NCBI GenBank assembly: GCA_002483765.1
Contig: DLIO01000089.1
Span: 1 to 20,354, forward strand
From: Lentisphaeria bacterium UBA7640
GTDB lineage: Bacteria; Verrucomicrobiota; Lentisphaeria; Victivallales; Victivallaceae
Direction: 5' to 3'
Length of the DNA: 20,354 nt
Part shown: positions 6,697 through 14,394 of the stretch, in pieces
Numbering within the stretch: position 1 is the first letter of the stretch
Layout of the letters: each line of letters begins with the position of its first letter
Notes under the pieces: generated by a model
The model's database searches: none
What the model was told of the DNA's origin: nothing
Seen by the model: the letters and a program-made list of their open reading frames with translations, nothing else
Made by a program: the position numbers and the translations under genes

Positions 6697-7510
6697 CGCC
6701 AATACTTTAGGGCTAACCTTTGACAACCCAAAACCTGTTTTAGTTTCTCGTAAACTTATTGAGTCAGTATGTTCAAATGAAGGCGATTTAATCTTAGATT
6801 TCTTCGCTGGTTCAGCAACAACAGCCCATGCCGCAATGCAGTTAAACGCTGAAGATGGCGGCAATCGAAAATTTATTATGGTACAACTACCTGAGCCATG
6901 CGATGAAAAATCAGAAGCATTTAAAGCAGGATACAAAACCATTGCCGAGATCAGCAAAGAGCGCATTCGGCGAGCGGGGGCAAAAATCAAAGAAGAATTA
7001 TTAACCACGGAAAGCACAGAAGAGCACGGAAAAGGCGATCTATTTAATTCTTCTTCCGTGCCTTCCGTGACTTCCGTGGTTAAACTCCCGGATTTAGGTT
7101 TTAAGGTCTTCAAACTTGATTCCACCAATATAAAACCGTGGGAAGTTGACTTTGATTTAAATGAGCAAACCTTGCTCGATTACGTTGAGAACATCAAGCC
7201 GGAACGGAGCGAAGAGGATATTCTCTATGAAATCCTGTTAAAATACGGTTTAGAGTTGACATTGCCGATTAGCGAACACACTATCGCCGGCAAAAAGGTT
7301 TTTAATATTGGCATGGGCGCATTGATAGTTTGTTTAGCAGATGCGATCACCCTCGACGTGGTCGAGGGGATTGCCAAGCTGAAAAAGGAACTCAACCCAG
7401 AAATTATGCGGGTGGTGTTTAAGGATTCGGGTTTCGTCGATGACGTGGTAAAAACCAACGCAGTTCAGATCCTCAAACAAGCGGACATCCTCGACGTCAG
7501 GAGCTTATAA
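6673..7510 (+). pseudogene. mod: Type III DNA methyltransferase (Mod), 5' truncated
   Basis: The frame that ends at 7510 matches the C-terminal half of type III Mod proteins. It has FDNPKPVLVSRKLI, the AdoMet-binding motif LDFFAGSATTAHAAMQLNAE, FIMVQLPEP, then the C-terminal region with NIKPERSEEDILYEILLKYG and IMRVVFKDSGF. Beta-class enzymes place DPPY and the target-recognition domain before this part, and both are absent. The nominal ATG at 6614 lies inside KilA-N sequence in another frame, so no native start survives. The protein therefore cannot methylate or give specificity. Between KIKEE and LPDLGFKVF an inverted pair of CACGGAA repeats is translated in frame (TTESTEEHGKG, then SSVPSVTSVV). 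The intact res gene follows. Confidence 0.8.
7001..7083. repeat. In-frame inverted pair of CACGGAA repeats inside mod
   Basis: The arms at 7001-7031 (TTAACCACGGAAAGCACAGA...) and 7054-7083 (its inverted relative) flank a loop of about 22 bases. Both are open in the mod frame and encode about 28 residues without homology to Mod. The pair could fold into a hairpin of about 30 imperfect base pairs. Confidence 0.85.
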
Positions 7511-7671
7511 AATGAACCACGAAGAAACGCGAAATGTGGAGCGGGAGAAGGGAGTTTCAACCACGGAAAGCACGGAATACACTGAAAGGGAGAATGGAAA
7601 GGGGGAAATGGTTATGGATTTTAAATTTCCGTGCTTTCTGTGTCTTCCGTGGTTAAAGTTGGAGGTGTTCG
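7511..7671. repeat. Three repeats filling the mod-res gap
   Basis: The gap holds a plus-oriented CACGAAG-type copy (7511-7537), a plus CACGGAA copy (7556-7588) and a minus CACGGAA copy (7626-7657). The last two form an inverted pair. The res ribosome site GGAGG (7661-7665) lies just after the last copy. No other gene is seen. Confidence 0.8.
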
Positions 7672-10600
7672 ATGAAGATACAATTTGATCCTGATTTAGA
7701 CTTTCAGAAACAGGCCATTGAGTCAGTTACTGGTGTGTTTGAAGGACAAGAGATTTGCCAAACTAACTTCACGGTGGCGCCGTTACAATATACAAACCAA
7801 ATGGATATGTTCAACCCAGAAAACGACCTGGGCATTGGTAACCGCCTGAGGTTGCAGGATGATGATATCCATAAAAACATCCGTAAAATCCAGTTGAAGA
7901 ACGGCTTGGCTCCTTCGACATTATTTAATACCAGCGAAGGGATTCATCTCAGCGTCGAGATGGAAACGGGTACTGGCAAGACTTACGTCTATCTGCGTTC
8001 AATTTTCGAGATGAATCGGCTTTATGGCTTCACTAAGTTTATTATTGTCGTGCCGTCGCTGGCGATCAAAGAGGGCGTTTATAAATCGTTGCAAATGACT
8101 GCGGATCATTTTCGCGGACTTTACGAGAATGTCAGTTTTGACTATTTTGTTTATGATTCCAGCAAACTCTCTGATGTCAGGAACTTTGCCACGAGTCCAG
8201 ACATTCAGATTATGGTGATCAATATTGACGCTTTCAGAAAAAGTTTTACTGATCCCGAAAAAGAGAACAAAGCGAATATTATTCACCGTTCTCACGACCG
8301 CATGACCGGCGCCAAACCGATTGAATATATCCAGGCAACCAATCCGATGGTTATTATCGACGAACCGCAAAGCGTCGCCACCACCGACAAAAGCAAAGAG
8401 GCGATCAAATCGCTGAATCCGCTCTGCACGCTGCGTTATTCCGCAACCCATATCGACCAACATCACATGCTCTATAAATTGGATTCTGTCGATGCTTATG
8501 CACAAAAACTGGTTAAACAGATTGAAGTCGCCGGCATTGAAGTGAAAGATGGCTATAATAAAGCCTACATTAAGCTACTGAGCGTCGATAACAGAAAAAG
8601 TCCGATCACTGCCAAGATTGAGATTGATGTGCGCGGTAAGGCCGGAACAATCAGTAGAAAAACGTTAACCGTTAAAAGTGGTGATGACTTACTGGACAAA
8701 AGCGGCGGGCGCGATATTTACGACGGCTATATTATCGAGGATATCTATTGCGAAAAAGGTAACGAGTATATCAGTTTTACCAGTAAATCAGATATTATCA
8801 GACTGGGCGAGGTTATCGGAGAAGTCGATCCGGATGAATACAAGCGTTTACAGATTCGCAAAACTATTGAGGAACATCTCGATAAAGAGATGCGTTTACG
8901 TCCTCAGGGCATTAAAGTGCTCAGTTTGTTCTTCATTGATAAAGTAAAAAACTATCGTTCATATGACGATGAAGGCAATCCGCAAAAAGGTAAATTTGCG
9001 GTAATGTTCGAAGAGGAATACGCTCAAGCGATTCGCAAACCGAAGTATAATTTACTTTTTGAAGGAGCAGACCTCGATACCGTGGCCGCCGGTGTCCATA
9101 ACGGTTATTTTGCCATCGACAATAAAAGAGACGCTTCCGGTAACGAAAGGTTGAAGGATTCTTCAGGCAACACGGTTGCCGACGAGAGCGCTTACAATCT
9201 CATTATGAAAGAGAAAGAGAAACTGCTCAGTTTTGATTCTAAACTGAAATTTATCTTCTCACACTCTGCATTGAAAGAGGGCTGGGATAATCCGAATGTA
9301 TTTCAGATTTGTACGCTTAATGAAACTAATTCTTTGATCAAAAAACGTCAAGAGATTGGCCGTGGTCTGCGAATTTGTGTTAATCAGAAGGGGGAACGCG
9401 TTCACGGCTTTGAAGTCAATACGCTTACGGTAATGGCAAACGAGTCTTACGAACAATTCGCCGAACAGTTACAAAAAGAGATTGAACAGGAAGAAGGGAT
9501 CAAGTTTGGCGTTGTCGAAAAACATCTGTTCGCCAATATTGTGATTTCAGTTGATGATTATAGCAATGAATATCTCGGCACGGAACAGTCACAAGTACTC
9601 TGGGAACATCTAAAAACAATCGACGCTATTGACAGCAACGGCAAAGTACAAGACTCTTTGAGAACTGCGTTAAAAAGCGACGACCTAGAGTTGCCAGAGG
9701 AGTTCAAGGAGTACAATGCACAAATCATGGGAGTTCTGAAAAAAGTCTCTGGCAACCTGAACATCAAAAACCGCGATGATAAAAAGAATGTATCCCTAAA
9801 TAAAGCAGTGTTTTTGAGCGAAGAGTTCAAGGAATTATGGGAGCGAATAAAATATCGCACTACATTCCGAGTAGATTTTGATACGGAAAAACTTATCGAA
9901 AAGTGTGCCGAGGAGATTAAAGCAAATCTGCAGGTTGGCAAAGCCCGATTTATCTATCGCAAAGCGACAACTGGAATTGATCGAGGTGGGGTTAGCACCA
10001 ATCAAGTCCAAGAGATCGCCAGTATTTACGAATCGCACGCTTTTGAATTGCCCGATTTGATTACCTATCTGCAAAACGAAACTAATCTAACGCGTCGCAC
10101 TATTGTTGAAATCCTAAAAAAGAGTGGACGTTTAAAATCTTTCAAAGATAATCCGCAAAAGTTTATCGAAGGTGTTTCTGCTATTATTCAGCGCCAAATG
10201 CGTCTGTTTATCGTTGATGGTATCAAATATCATAAAATCGGTGATGATCAATTTTATGGGCAGGAACTCTTTGAGGAGAATGAGTTATTTGGTTACCTGG
10301 AGAAAAACATGATCGAAAGTAAAAAATCAGTCTTTGATCACGTGGTTTATGATTCAGAGGTCGAATGTCAATTCGCCTTGGGTTTAGAAAGAAGCGACGA
10401 CATCAAATTATACGCCAAACTTCCCGATTGGTTTAAAATTGATACGCCGTTAGGGACTTACAATCCCGATTGGGCAATATTAACTGAAGTAGATGGCCAT
10501 GAAAAACTCTATTTTGTCGTCGAAACCAAAGGAATGTTGTTCACTGATGCGTTGCGCCCAGCCGAAATCGCCAAAATTGATTGTGGCAGAGAACACTTCA

Positions 10601-10689
10601 AAGCCCTTGGCAAAAAAGTCGAGTTCACATTCACCAATTCATTCGAAAACTTCACCGAGAAATACATGAGAGAGGAAATAAATAATTAG
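7672..10689 (+). CDS. res: Type III restriction enzyme subunit Res
   Basis: This 1005-residue subunit is expected to translocate or switch along DNA using ATP and to cut only when bound to Mod. The superfamily 2 helicase part has Walker A ETGTGKT at about 98-104, a DEPQ Walker B with D230 and E231, HSALKEGWDNPNVF, and motif VI QEIGRGLR at 560-567. The C-terminal nuclease has PD (932-933) and ExK (E951, K953) in NPDWAIL...VVETKG, the PD-(D/E)XK arrangement of Res subunits. The length matches the family and no frameshift is visible. GGAGG lies 6 bases upstream of the ATG. The partner mod gene is truncated, so Res should lack its specificity subunit unless another Mod is encoded elsewhere. Confidence 0.9.
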   Translation: MKIQFDPDLDFQKQAIESVTGVFEGQEICQTNFTVAPLQYTNQMDMFNPENDLGIGNRLRLQDDDIHKNIRKIQLKNGLAPSTLFNTSEGIHLSVEMETGTGKTYVYLRSIFEMNRLYGFTKFIIVVPSLAIKEGVYKSLQMTADHFRGLYENVSFDYFVYDSSKLSDVRNFATSPDIQIMVINIDAFRKSFTDPEKENKANIIHRSHDRMTGAKPIEYIQATNPMVIIDEPQSVATTDKSKEAIKSLNPLCTLRYSATHIDQHHMLYKLDSVDAYAQKLVKQIEVAGIEVKDGYNKAYIKLLSVDNRKSPITAKIEIDVRGKAGTISRKTLTVKSGDDLLDKSGGRDIYDGYIIEDIYCEKGNEYISFTSKSDIIRLGEVIGEVDPDEYKRLQIRKTIEEHLDKEMRLRPQGIKVLSLFFIDKVKNYRSYDDEGNPQKGKFAVMFEEEYAQAIRKPKYNLLFEGADLDTVAAGVHNGYFAIDNKRDASGNERLKDSSGNTVADESAYNLIMKEKEKLLSFDSKLKFIFSHSALKEGWDNPNVFQICTLNETNSLIKKRQEIGRGLRICVNQKGERVHGFEVNTLTVMANESYEQFAEQLQKEIEQEEGIKFGVVEKHLFANIVISVDDYSNEYLGTEQSQVLWEHLKTIDAIDSNGKVQDSLRTALKSDDLELPEEFKEYNAQIMGVLKKVSGNLNIKNRDDKKNVSLNKAVFLSEEFKELWERIKYRTTFRVDFDTEKLIEKCAEEIKANLQVGKARFIYRKATTGIDRGGVSTNQVQEIASIYESHAFELPDLITYLQNETNLTRRTIVEILKKSGRLKSFKDNPQKFIEGVSAIIQRQMRLFIVDGIKYHKIGDDQFYGQELFEENELFGYLEKNMIESKKSVFDHVVYDSEVECQFALGLERSDDIKLYAKLPDWFKIDTPLGTYNPDWAILTEVDGHEKLYFVVETKGMLFTDALRPAEIAKIDCGREHFKALGKKVEFTFTNSFENFTEKYMREEINN

Positions 10690-10812
10690 ATAAGAAGTTA
10701 AAATTTAGTCTGAAAAAGTTGAGCATGGAGCATAATGGACTACGAGAACGTCGGAAGTTGATAAAATTTGATAGATAAATACCAACAAGAGAACTTAAGG
10801 AGTTTTTGGAGT

Positions 10813-11178
10813 ATGATAAAAATTAAACGGGTTTATGAGGCGCCGGCTGACAGTGATGGATTCCGCGTTTTAGTCGACAGACTGTGGCCGCGCGGTATGA
10901 CCAAAGAAAAAGCTAAGGTTGATCTTTGGTTGAAAGATATTGCACCCAGCACTGAGCTGCGGAAATGGTTTGGTCACGATCCTGAAAAATGGCCAGAGTT
11001 TCAGACTAAATATTCACTCGAACTGAAAGGCAAACAAGAGTTGTTAGATCAGCTCATCGAAAAAGCTAAAAAGCAGACAGTAACCATGATTTATGGCGCA
11101 AAAGATGAAGAGCATAATGAGGCCGAAGTTTTGAAAGAAAAAATCAATAATATCCTCAAAAAAGATAACAAGAAATAA
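10813..11178 (+). CDS. DUF488 family protein, YeaO-like
   Basis: This 121-residue cytoplasmic protein resembles Escherichia coli YeaO in length and motifs: KRVYEAPADSDGFRVLVDRLWPRG near the N-terminus, then IAPSTELRKWF and a C-terminal TMIYGAKDEEHN. The family has no firmly assigned biochemical activity that I can state. The ATG at 10813 is preferred because the family begins with the IKIKRVYE segment. Upstream in frame there is only a TTG at 10768, which lacks homology. AAGGAG lies about 10 bases upstream and a second GGAG is very close. A promoter-like gap separates it from ahpC. Confidence 0.8.
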   Translation: MIKIKRVYEAPADSDGFRVLVDRLWPRGMTKEKAKVDLWLKDIAPSTELRKWFGHDPEKWPEFQTKYSLELKGKQELLDQLIEKAKKQTVTMIYGAKDEEHNEAEVLKEKINNILKKDNKK

Positions 11179-11247
11179 CTTTTATTGATGTTTTGAGCTA
11201 TTCTAGGATGATATATAGATTGCTGTATTTGCTTCTCAGAGTTCGGT

Positions 11248-11276
11248 TTGGCGTTGATATAGTGGACGTTTATAAA
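11248..11276 (+). promoter_or_regulatory. Candidate sigma-70 promoter of ahpC
   Basis: TTGGCG (11248-11253) and TATAAA (11271-11276) are separated by exactly 17 bases, with 4 and 5 matches to consensus respectively. It lies about 95 bases before the ahpC ATG, in a 192-base gap with nothing else recognisable. No OxyR or PerR site could be identified by eye. Confidence 0.45.
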
Positions 11277-11370
11277 AAATTGGAAACTGGATTTGAAGCT
11301 TGAATTTGTAGCGAAAAGGGGTTCTAATAAAGAGTGTTCCTCTAAAAATAAAAAAACAGGAGTGTTAATT

Positions 11371-11973
11371 ATGGAAATGTGTAATTGTTCTCTCGTGACT
11401 AAACCCGCCCCCGATTTTACTGCTCAAGCCGTAATGGGTGATGGTTCTATTGCCGAAAACTTCAAATTGTCAGATTATCGTGGCAAATATGTGCTGTTAT
11501 TTTTCTATCCGTTGGACTTCACCTTCGTTTGTCCTTCGGAATTGATTGCGTTTAACAAAGCATTGCCAGAATTCCAAAAGCGCAATACTGAAGTAATTTC
11601 AGTTTCAGTTGATTCGGTATTTACTCACTTGGCCTGGAAAGGCACCGAACCTAAAGCTGGTGGTATTGGCAACCTGCAATATCCGATGGTTTCCGATATT
11701 ACTAAAGAGATATCCAAGTCTTTCGGATTACTCTTTGATAAATCTGTCGCATTGCGGGGATTATTTTTAATCGATCGTGAAGGGGTAATTCGCCATAGCG
11801 TAGTTAATGATTTACCGCTTGGCCGTAGCACGACTGAAGCGTTGCGTATGGTTGACGCGTTGCAGTTTTTCGAGGAAAACGGCGAAGTTTGCCCGGCAAA
11901 CTGGCATCAGGGCGAAGAAGGTATGAAGGCATCCGCCGAAGGTGTTGCCGCGTATTTAGGCAAAAACTCCTAG
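11371..11973 (+). CDS. ahpC: Typical 2-Cys peroxiredoxin
   Basis: This 200-residue cytoplasmic thiol peroxidase reduces hydrogen peroxide and organic hydroperoxides. The peroxidatic Cys54 lies in PLDFTFVCPSE, with P47 and T51 of the PxxxTxxC site and Arg129 later in the fold. The resolving Cys174 is in GEVCPANW. A GGIG at 98-101 resembles the GGLG motif of sensitive 2-Cys enzymes, but the C-terminal YF motif is absent. The ATG at 11371 is chosen for AGGAG 8 bases upstream; the longer in-frame extension has no homology. The reductant is not encoded nearby (no ahpF or thioredoxin), so an outside thioredoxin-type donor is inferred. It could be named tsa or prx as well as ahpC. Confidence 0.9.
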   Translation: MEMCNCSLVTKPAPDFTAQAVMGDGSIAENFKLSDYRGKYVLLFFYPLDFTFVCPSELIAFNKALPEFQKRNTEVISVSVDSVFTHLAWKGTEPKAGGIGNLQYPMVSDITKEISKSFGLLFDKSVALRGLFLIDREGVIRHSVVNDLPLGRSTTEALRMVDALQFFEENGEVCPANWHQGEEGMKASAEGVAAYLGKNS

Positions 11974-11988
11974 TAAGGTCATGATAAA

Positions 11989-12013
11989 GCGCGGCGATAA
12001 TATAACGCCGCGC
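11989..12013 (+). terminator. Hairpin after ahpC, possible terminator
   Basis: GCGCGGCG and CGCCGCGC (8-bp stem) flank a 9-base AT loop. Only a weak CTTGT follows, so termination may be partial and the downstream gph may be read through. Confidence 0.5.
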
Positions 12014-12031
12014 CTTGTACAGAAGTAATTT

Positions 12032-12667
12032 ATGCCTAATGTAGTAATATTTGATCTGGACGGAACCTTGATTGATTCCCGCAAAGATTTGACCACCGCA
12101 ATTAACTTAACTCGCAATTATTATAAATTACCACCGTTGGAGTTGGCAACAGTTTGCGGTTTTGTTGGTAATGGCGTACGCAAACTCATGGAGCGCTCGC
12201 TAGCGAAAACTGGGATTAACATTGATGACGCCCTGCCCCACATGAAAAAATTTTACGAAGAGCATTTTATCGACGAAACCGTACTTTATCCCGGAGTAGT
12301 GGATGGTTTGCGCAAATTAAATGCTAGCGGTTTGAAGTTAGCGGTCATCACTAACAAGCCGAGTCAAGCGGCAAAGCTTTTATTAAATAAGCTTGAAGTC
12401 GATAAATATTTCGATGAAATAATGGGCGACGGTTGTGGTTATCCACTAAAACCTGCGCCAGATGCGCTGTTGTATTTTGTCGATAAATGGCAAGCCGCTC
12501 CAAAAAAAAGTTGGATGGTCGGCGATCATTACACCGACTTGGAAGCCGGAAATCTTGCAGGTCTCGCTTGCTGCTGGGCAAGTTACGGATTCGGCGATAC
12601 ACGCGATCTTAAATACAATCTAAAGGTAGAATCTTTCTCCGAATTCGTTGATGCGGCCATTGGGTAA
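12032..12667 (+). CDS. gph: HAD-family phosphatase, phosphoglycolate phosphatase type
   Basis: This 211-residue cytoplasmic HAD hydrolase likely removes phosphate from 2-phosphoglycolate. The four HAD motifs are present: DLDGTLIDS with nucleophile D8 and D10, VITNKP with T107, K140 in YPLKPAPDALLY, and VGDHYTD with D165 and D169. The helical cap between motifs I and II (about residues 18-85) fits the Gph subfamily. The substrate is inferred from family resemblance, and related sugar-phosphate phosphatases cannot be excluded. Only a weak AGAAG precedes the ATG. The gene is 48 bases upstream of zwf, on the same strand, and follows the hairpin after ahpC. Confidence 0.8.
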   Translation: MPNVVIFDLDGTLIDSRKDLTTAINLTRNYYKLPPLELATVCGFVGNGVRKLMERSLAKTGINIDDALPHMKKFYEEHFIDETVLYPGVVDGLRKLNASGLKLAVITNKPSQAAKLLLNKLEVDKYFDEIMGDGCGYPLKPAPDALLYFVDKWQAAPKKSWMVGDHYTDLEAGNLAGLACCWASYGFGDTRDLKYNLKVESFSEFVDAAIG

Positions 12668-12686
12668 TTAATAATGGATTAGGAAA

Positions 12687-12707
12687 TTTTAACCACGAAA
12701 CTTGAGG
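12687..12707 (+). repeat. Truncated CACGAAA repeat and ribosome site upstream of zwf
   Basis: TTTTAACCACGAAA (12687-12700) matches the first 14 bases of the dispersed repeat and then diverges. GAGG follows at 12704-12707, 8 bases from the zwf ATG. Confidence 0.55.
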
Positions 12708-12715
12708 ATTAAATT

Positions 12716-14233
12716 ATGGGAATAAATCAAAATTACTGGCGGGCTAATTTATGCACTGAAATGAAGCCGGTGCCAAATCTTATGGTTATTTTTGGTGCGT
12801 CTGGCGACCTGACGAAGCGTAAACTTATTCCTGCTTTATTCAGTCTGTATCTGCGCGAATTATTCCATCCGTCATCAATGGTGGTTGGTTGTGCGCGTTC
12901 CAAAATCTCCACTGAAGAATTCCGCAACAGTCTTAAGGAATTTTTCCCTGAAGCCGAAGATGAGGTTGTTAACCGCTTTCTTAGCCGTATTCACTACTTG
13001 TCTGGCGACTATAGTGAAGGAGAAACTTATCTAAAACTCAGCAAAAAAATTTCTGAGCTTGAAAAAGAGACAGGTTTAGAGGCTTTGAATCATACCTTCT
13101 ATCTCTCTACTCCCGCGTCATTGTATTCAGATATCGTTCCCAAACTCGGCGAATACGGTCTGACTGCTGAAAATTATCTTGGCGAACCATGGCGACACGT
13201 TGTCCTAGAAAAACCTTTTGGTTACGACTTCAATAGCGCAATGGCACTGGATCAGGTGCTCCACAAAACGCTTCTGGAGCGTCAAATTTATCGAATCGAT
13301 CACTATCTTGGCAAAGAGACGGTGCAGAACATTTTAATGCTGCGTTTTGCCAATATTATTTTTGAACCGGTCTGGAATAGCACCTATATCGATCATGTCC
13401 AAATTACTGCAGCAGAATCTATTGGCGTTGAAGACCGGGCTGGATATTACGATCGCGCAGGGGCGTTGCGCGATATGTTTCAGAACCACATGCTGGCAAT
13501 GTTGTCACTGGTCGCAATGGAGGCTCCTGCTATTTTTGACGCCAATGCGATGCGTGACGAGCAACTAAAACTAATTAAATCAATCCGACCATTTCCCGAA
13601 GATGAGTTGGAAAAATATCTGGTGCGTGGTCAGTATGCATCTGCGGGAAAAATACCCAGTTATCTGGAAGAGCCAGGAATTGCAGCAGATTCAACAACCG
13701 AGACTTATGCTGCCACCAAAATCATGATTGACAATTGGCGCTGGCATGGGGTGCCATTTTATTTGCGTTCTGGCAAAAGACTTAATCGCAAATTAAGTGA
13801 AATCGCCATCACTTTTAAAAGAGTGCCACACTCAATTTTCCCGCAACTGCGTCCAGAAGATTTGGAGCCAGACATCTTAATTTTAAACGTTCAGCCGCAA
13901 GAAGGTATGACTTTGTCAATCCAGGCAAAGCAACCTGGCGCCAAACTTTGCATGGGCAGCCTTGCTTTAGATTTTAATTATTCGCAAGTTTTTGGAACAA
14001 CTATTCCAGATGCATACGAAAGGCTATTGCTGGATTGCATGCTTGGCGATCAAACTTTGTTTATTCGAAGTGACGTTATTGCTGCGTCGTGGCGTCTGTT
14101 CACTCCGGTTCTCGAAGCTTGGCAAAATAACCAAACCCCATTGTATCATTACAAGTCGGGTGGCGAAGGACCCGAAGAAGCCAATTGTTTATTTAAAGGA
14201 ACTAATGCCTGTTGGCGGCCGCTTCATCTCTAG
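12716..14233 (+). CDS. zwf: Glucose-6-phosphate 1-dehydrogenase
   Basis: This 505-residue enzyme oxidises glucose 6-phosphate to 6-phosphogluconolactone, the entry to the oxidative pentose phosphate pathway, and reduces NADP+. The dinucleotide site GASGDLTKRKL is at 27-37. The substrate-binding and catalytic signature RIDHYLGKE is at 193-201, including H196 and K200. EKPFGYD and the C-terminal SWRLFTPVLEAW segment are also typical. The length is close to the usual 480-510. A start at residue 16 (Met) is possible, since homology begins near PNLMVIFGASG, but the GAGG supports 12716. The next pathway genes (pgl, gnd) are not in the window. NADPH made here could feed the reducing system of the neighbouring peroxiredoxin. 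Confidence 0.95.
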   Translation: MGINQNYWRANLCTEMKPVPNLMVIFGASGDLTKRKLIPALFSLYLRELFHPSSMVVGCARSKISTEEFRNSLKEFFPEAEDEVVNRFLSRIHYLSGDYSEGETYLKLSKKISELEKETGLEALNHTFYLSTPASLYSDIVPKLGEYGLTAENYLGEPWRHVVLEKPFGYDFNSAMALDQVLHKTLLERQIYRIDHYLGKETVQNILMLRFANIIFEPVWNSTYIDHVQITAAESIGVEDRAGYYDRAGALRDMFQNHMLAMLSLVAMEAPAIFDANAMRDEQLKLIKSIRPFPEDELEKYLVRGQYASAGKIPSYLEEPGIAADSTTETYAATKIMIDNWRWHGVPFYLRSGKRLNRKLSEIAITFKRVPHSIFPQLRPEDLEPDILILNVQPQEGMTLSIQAKQPGAKLCMGSLALDFNYSQVFGTTIPDAYERLLLDCMLGDQTLFIRSDVIAASWRLFTPVLEAWQNNQTPLYHYKSGGEGPEEANCLFKGTNACWRPLHL

Positions 14234-14280
14234 TTCTGAAATCCAAAACCTCACAGATTAACGACCTAACTCTCGTATTA

Positions 14281-14311
14281 AATTCGCGCGCGCATTATGC
14301 GCGCGCGAATT
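14281..14311. repeat. Long GCGCGC palindrome, copy 2
   Basis: Two perfectly complementary 15-base arms, AATTCGCGCGCGCAT and ATGCGCGCGCGAATT, flank one T. It lies 48 bases past the zwf stop and may act as a transcript end or as a dispersed palindrome. It has no U-run, and the related copy is at 5626-5656. Confidence 0.8.
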
Positions 14312-14331
14312 AGGACTATAAATTACGGCAT

Positions 14332-14367
14332 AAAAAAGACGGTTGAAGAATTCAATCTTCAACCGTC
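14332..14367 (-). terminator. Intrinsic terminator of the larA-family gene
   Basis: On the minus strand a 12-bp stem (GACGGTTGAAGA and TCTTCAACCGTC, loop 6 bases; 14338-14367) is followed directly by TTTTTT (14332-14337). It sits about 27 bases after the stop codon, in the classical form. Confidence 0.85.
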
Positions 14368-14394
14368 GCGGTATTAAGTTCTGACTAAAGAAAA

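Noticed and set aside
6682..7128. 148-residue minus-strand frame
   Set aside because: It is the antisense shadow of the mod remnant, kept open by the repeats, which lack stops on both strands.
6298..7510. Single functional KilA-N/Mod fusion restored by a frameshift
   Set aside because: Half of Mod including DPPY is missing, so correcting the frame would not give a working methyltransferase.
336..7657. CRISPR array
   Set aside because: Repeats occur in both orientations, vary in sequence, have irregular spacing and flank genes; there are no uniform spacers and no cas genes.
7999..8505. 168-residue minus-strand frame inside res
   Set aside because: It is antisense to conserved helicase sequence of Res and has no family resemblance of its own.
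10768..10812. TTG start extending the DUF488 protein by 15 residues
   Set aside because: The extension lacks homology, and the ATG at 10813 fits the family N-terminus.
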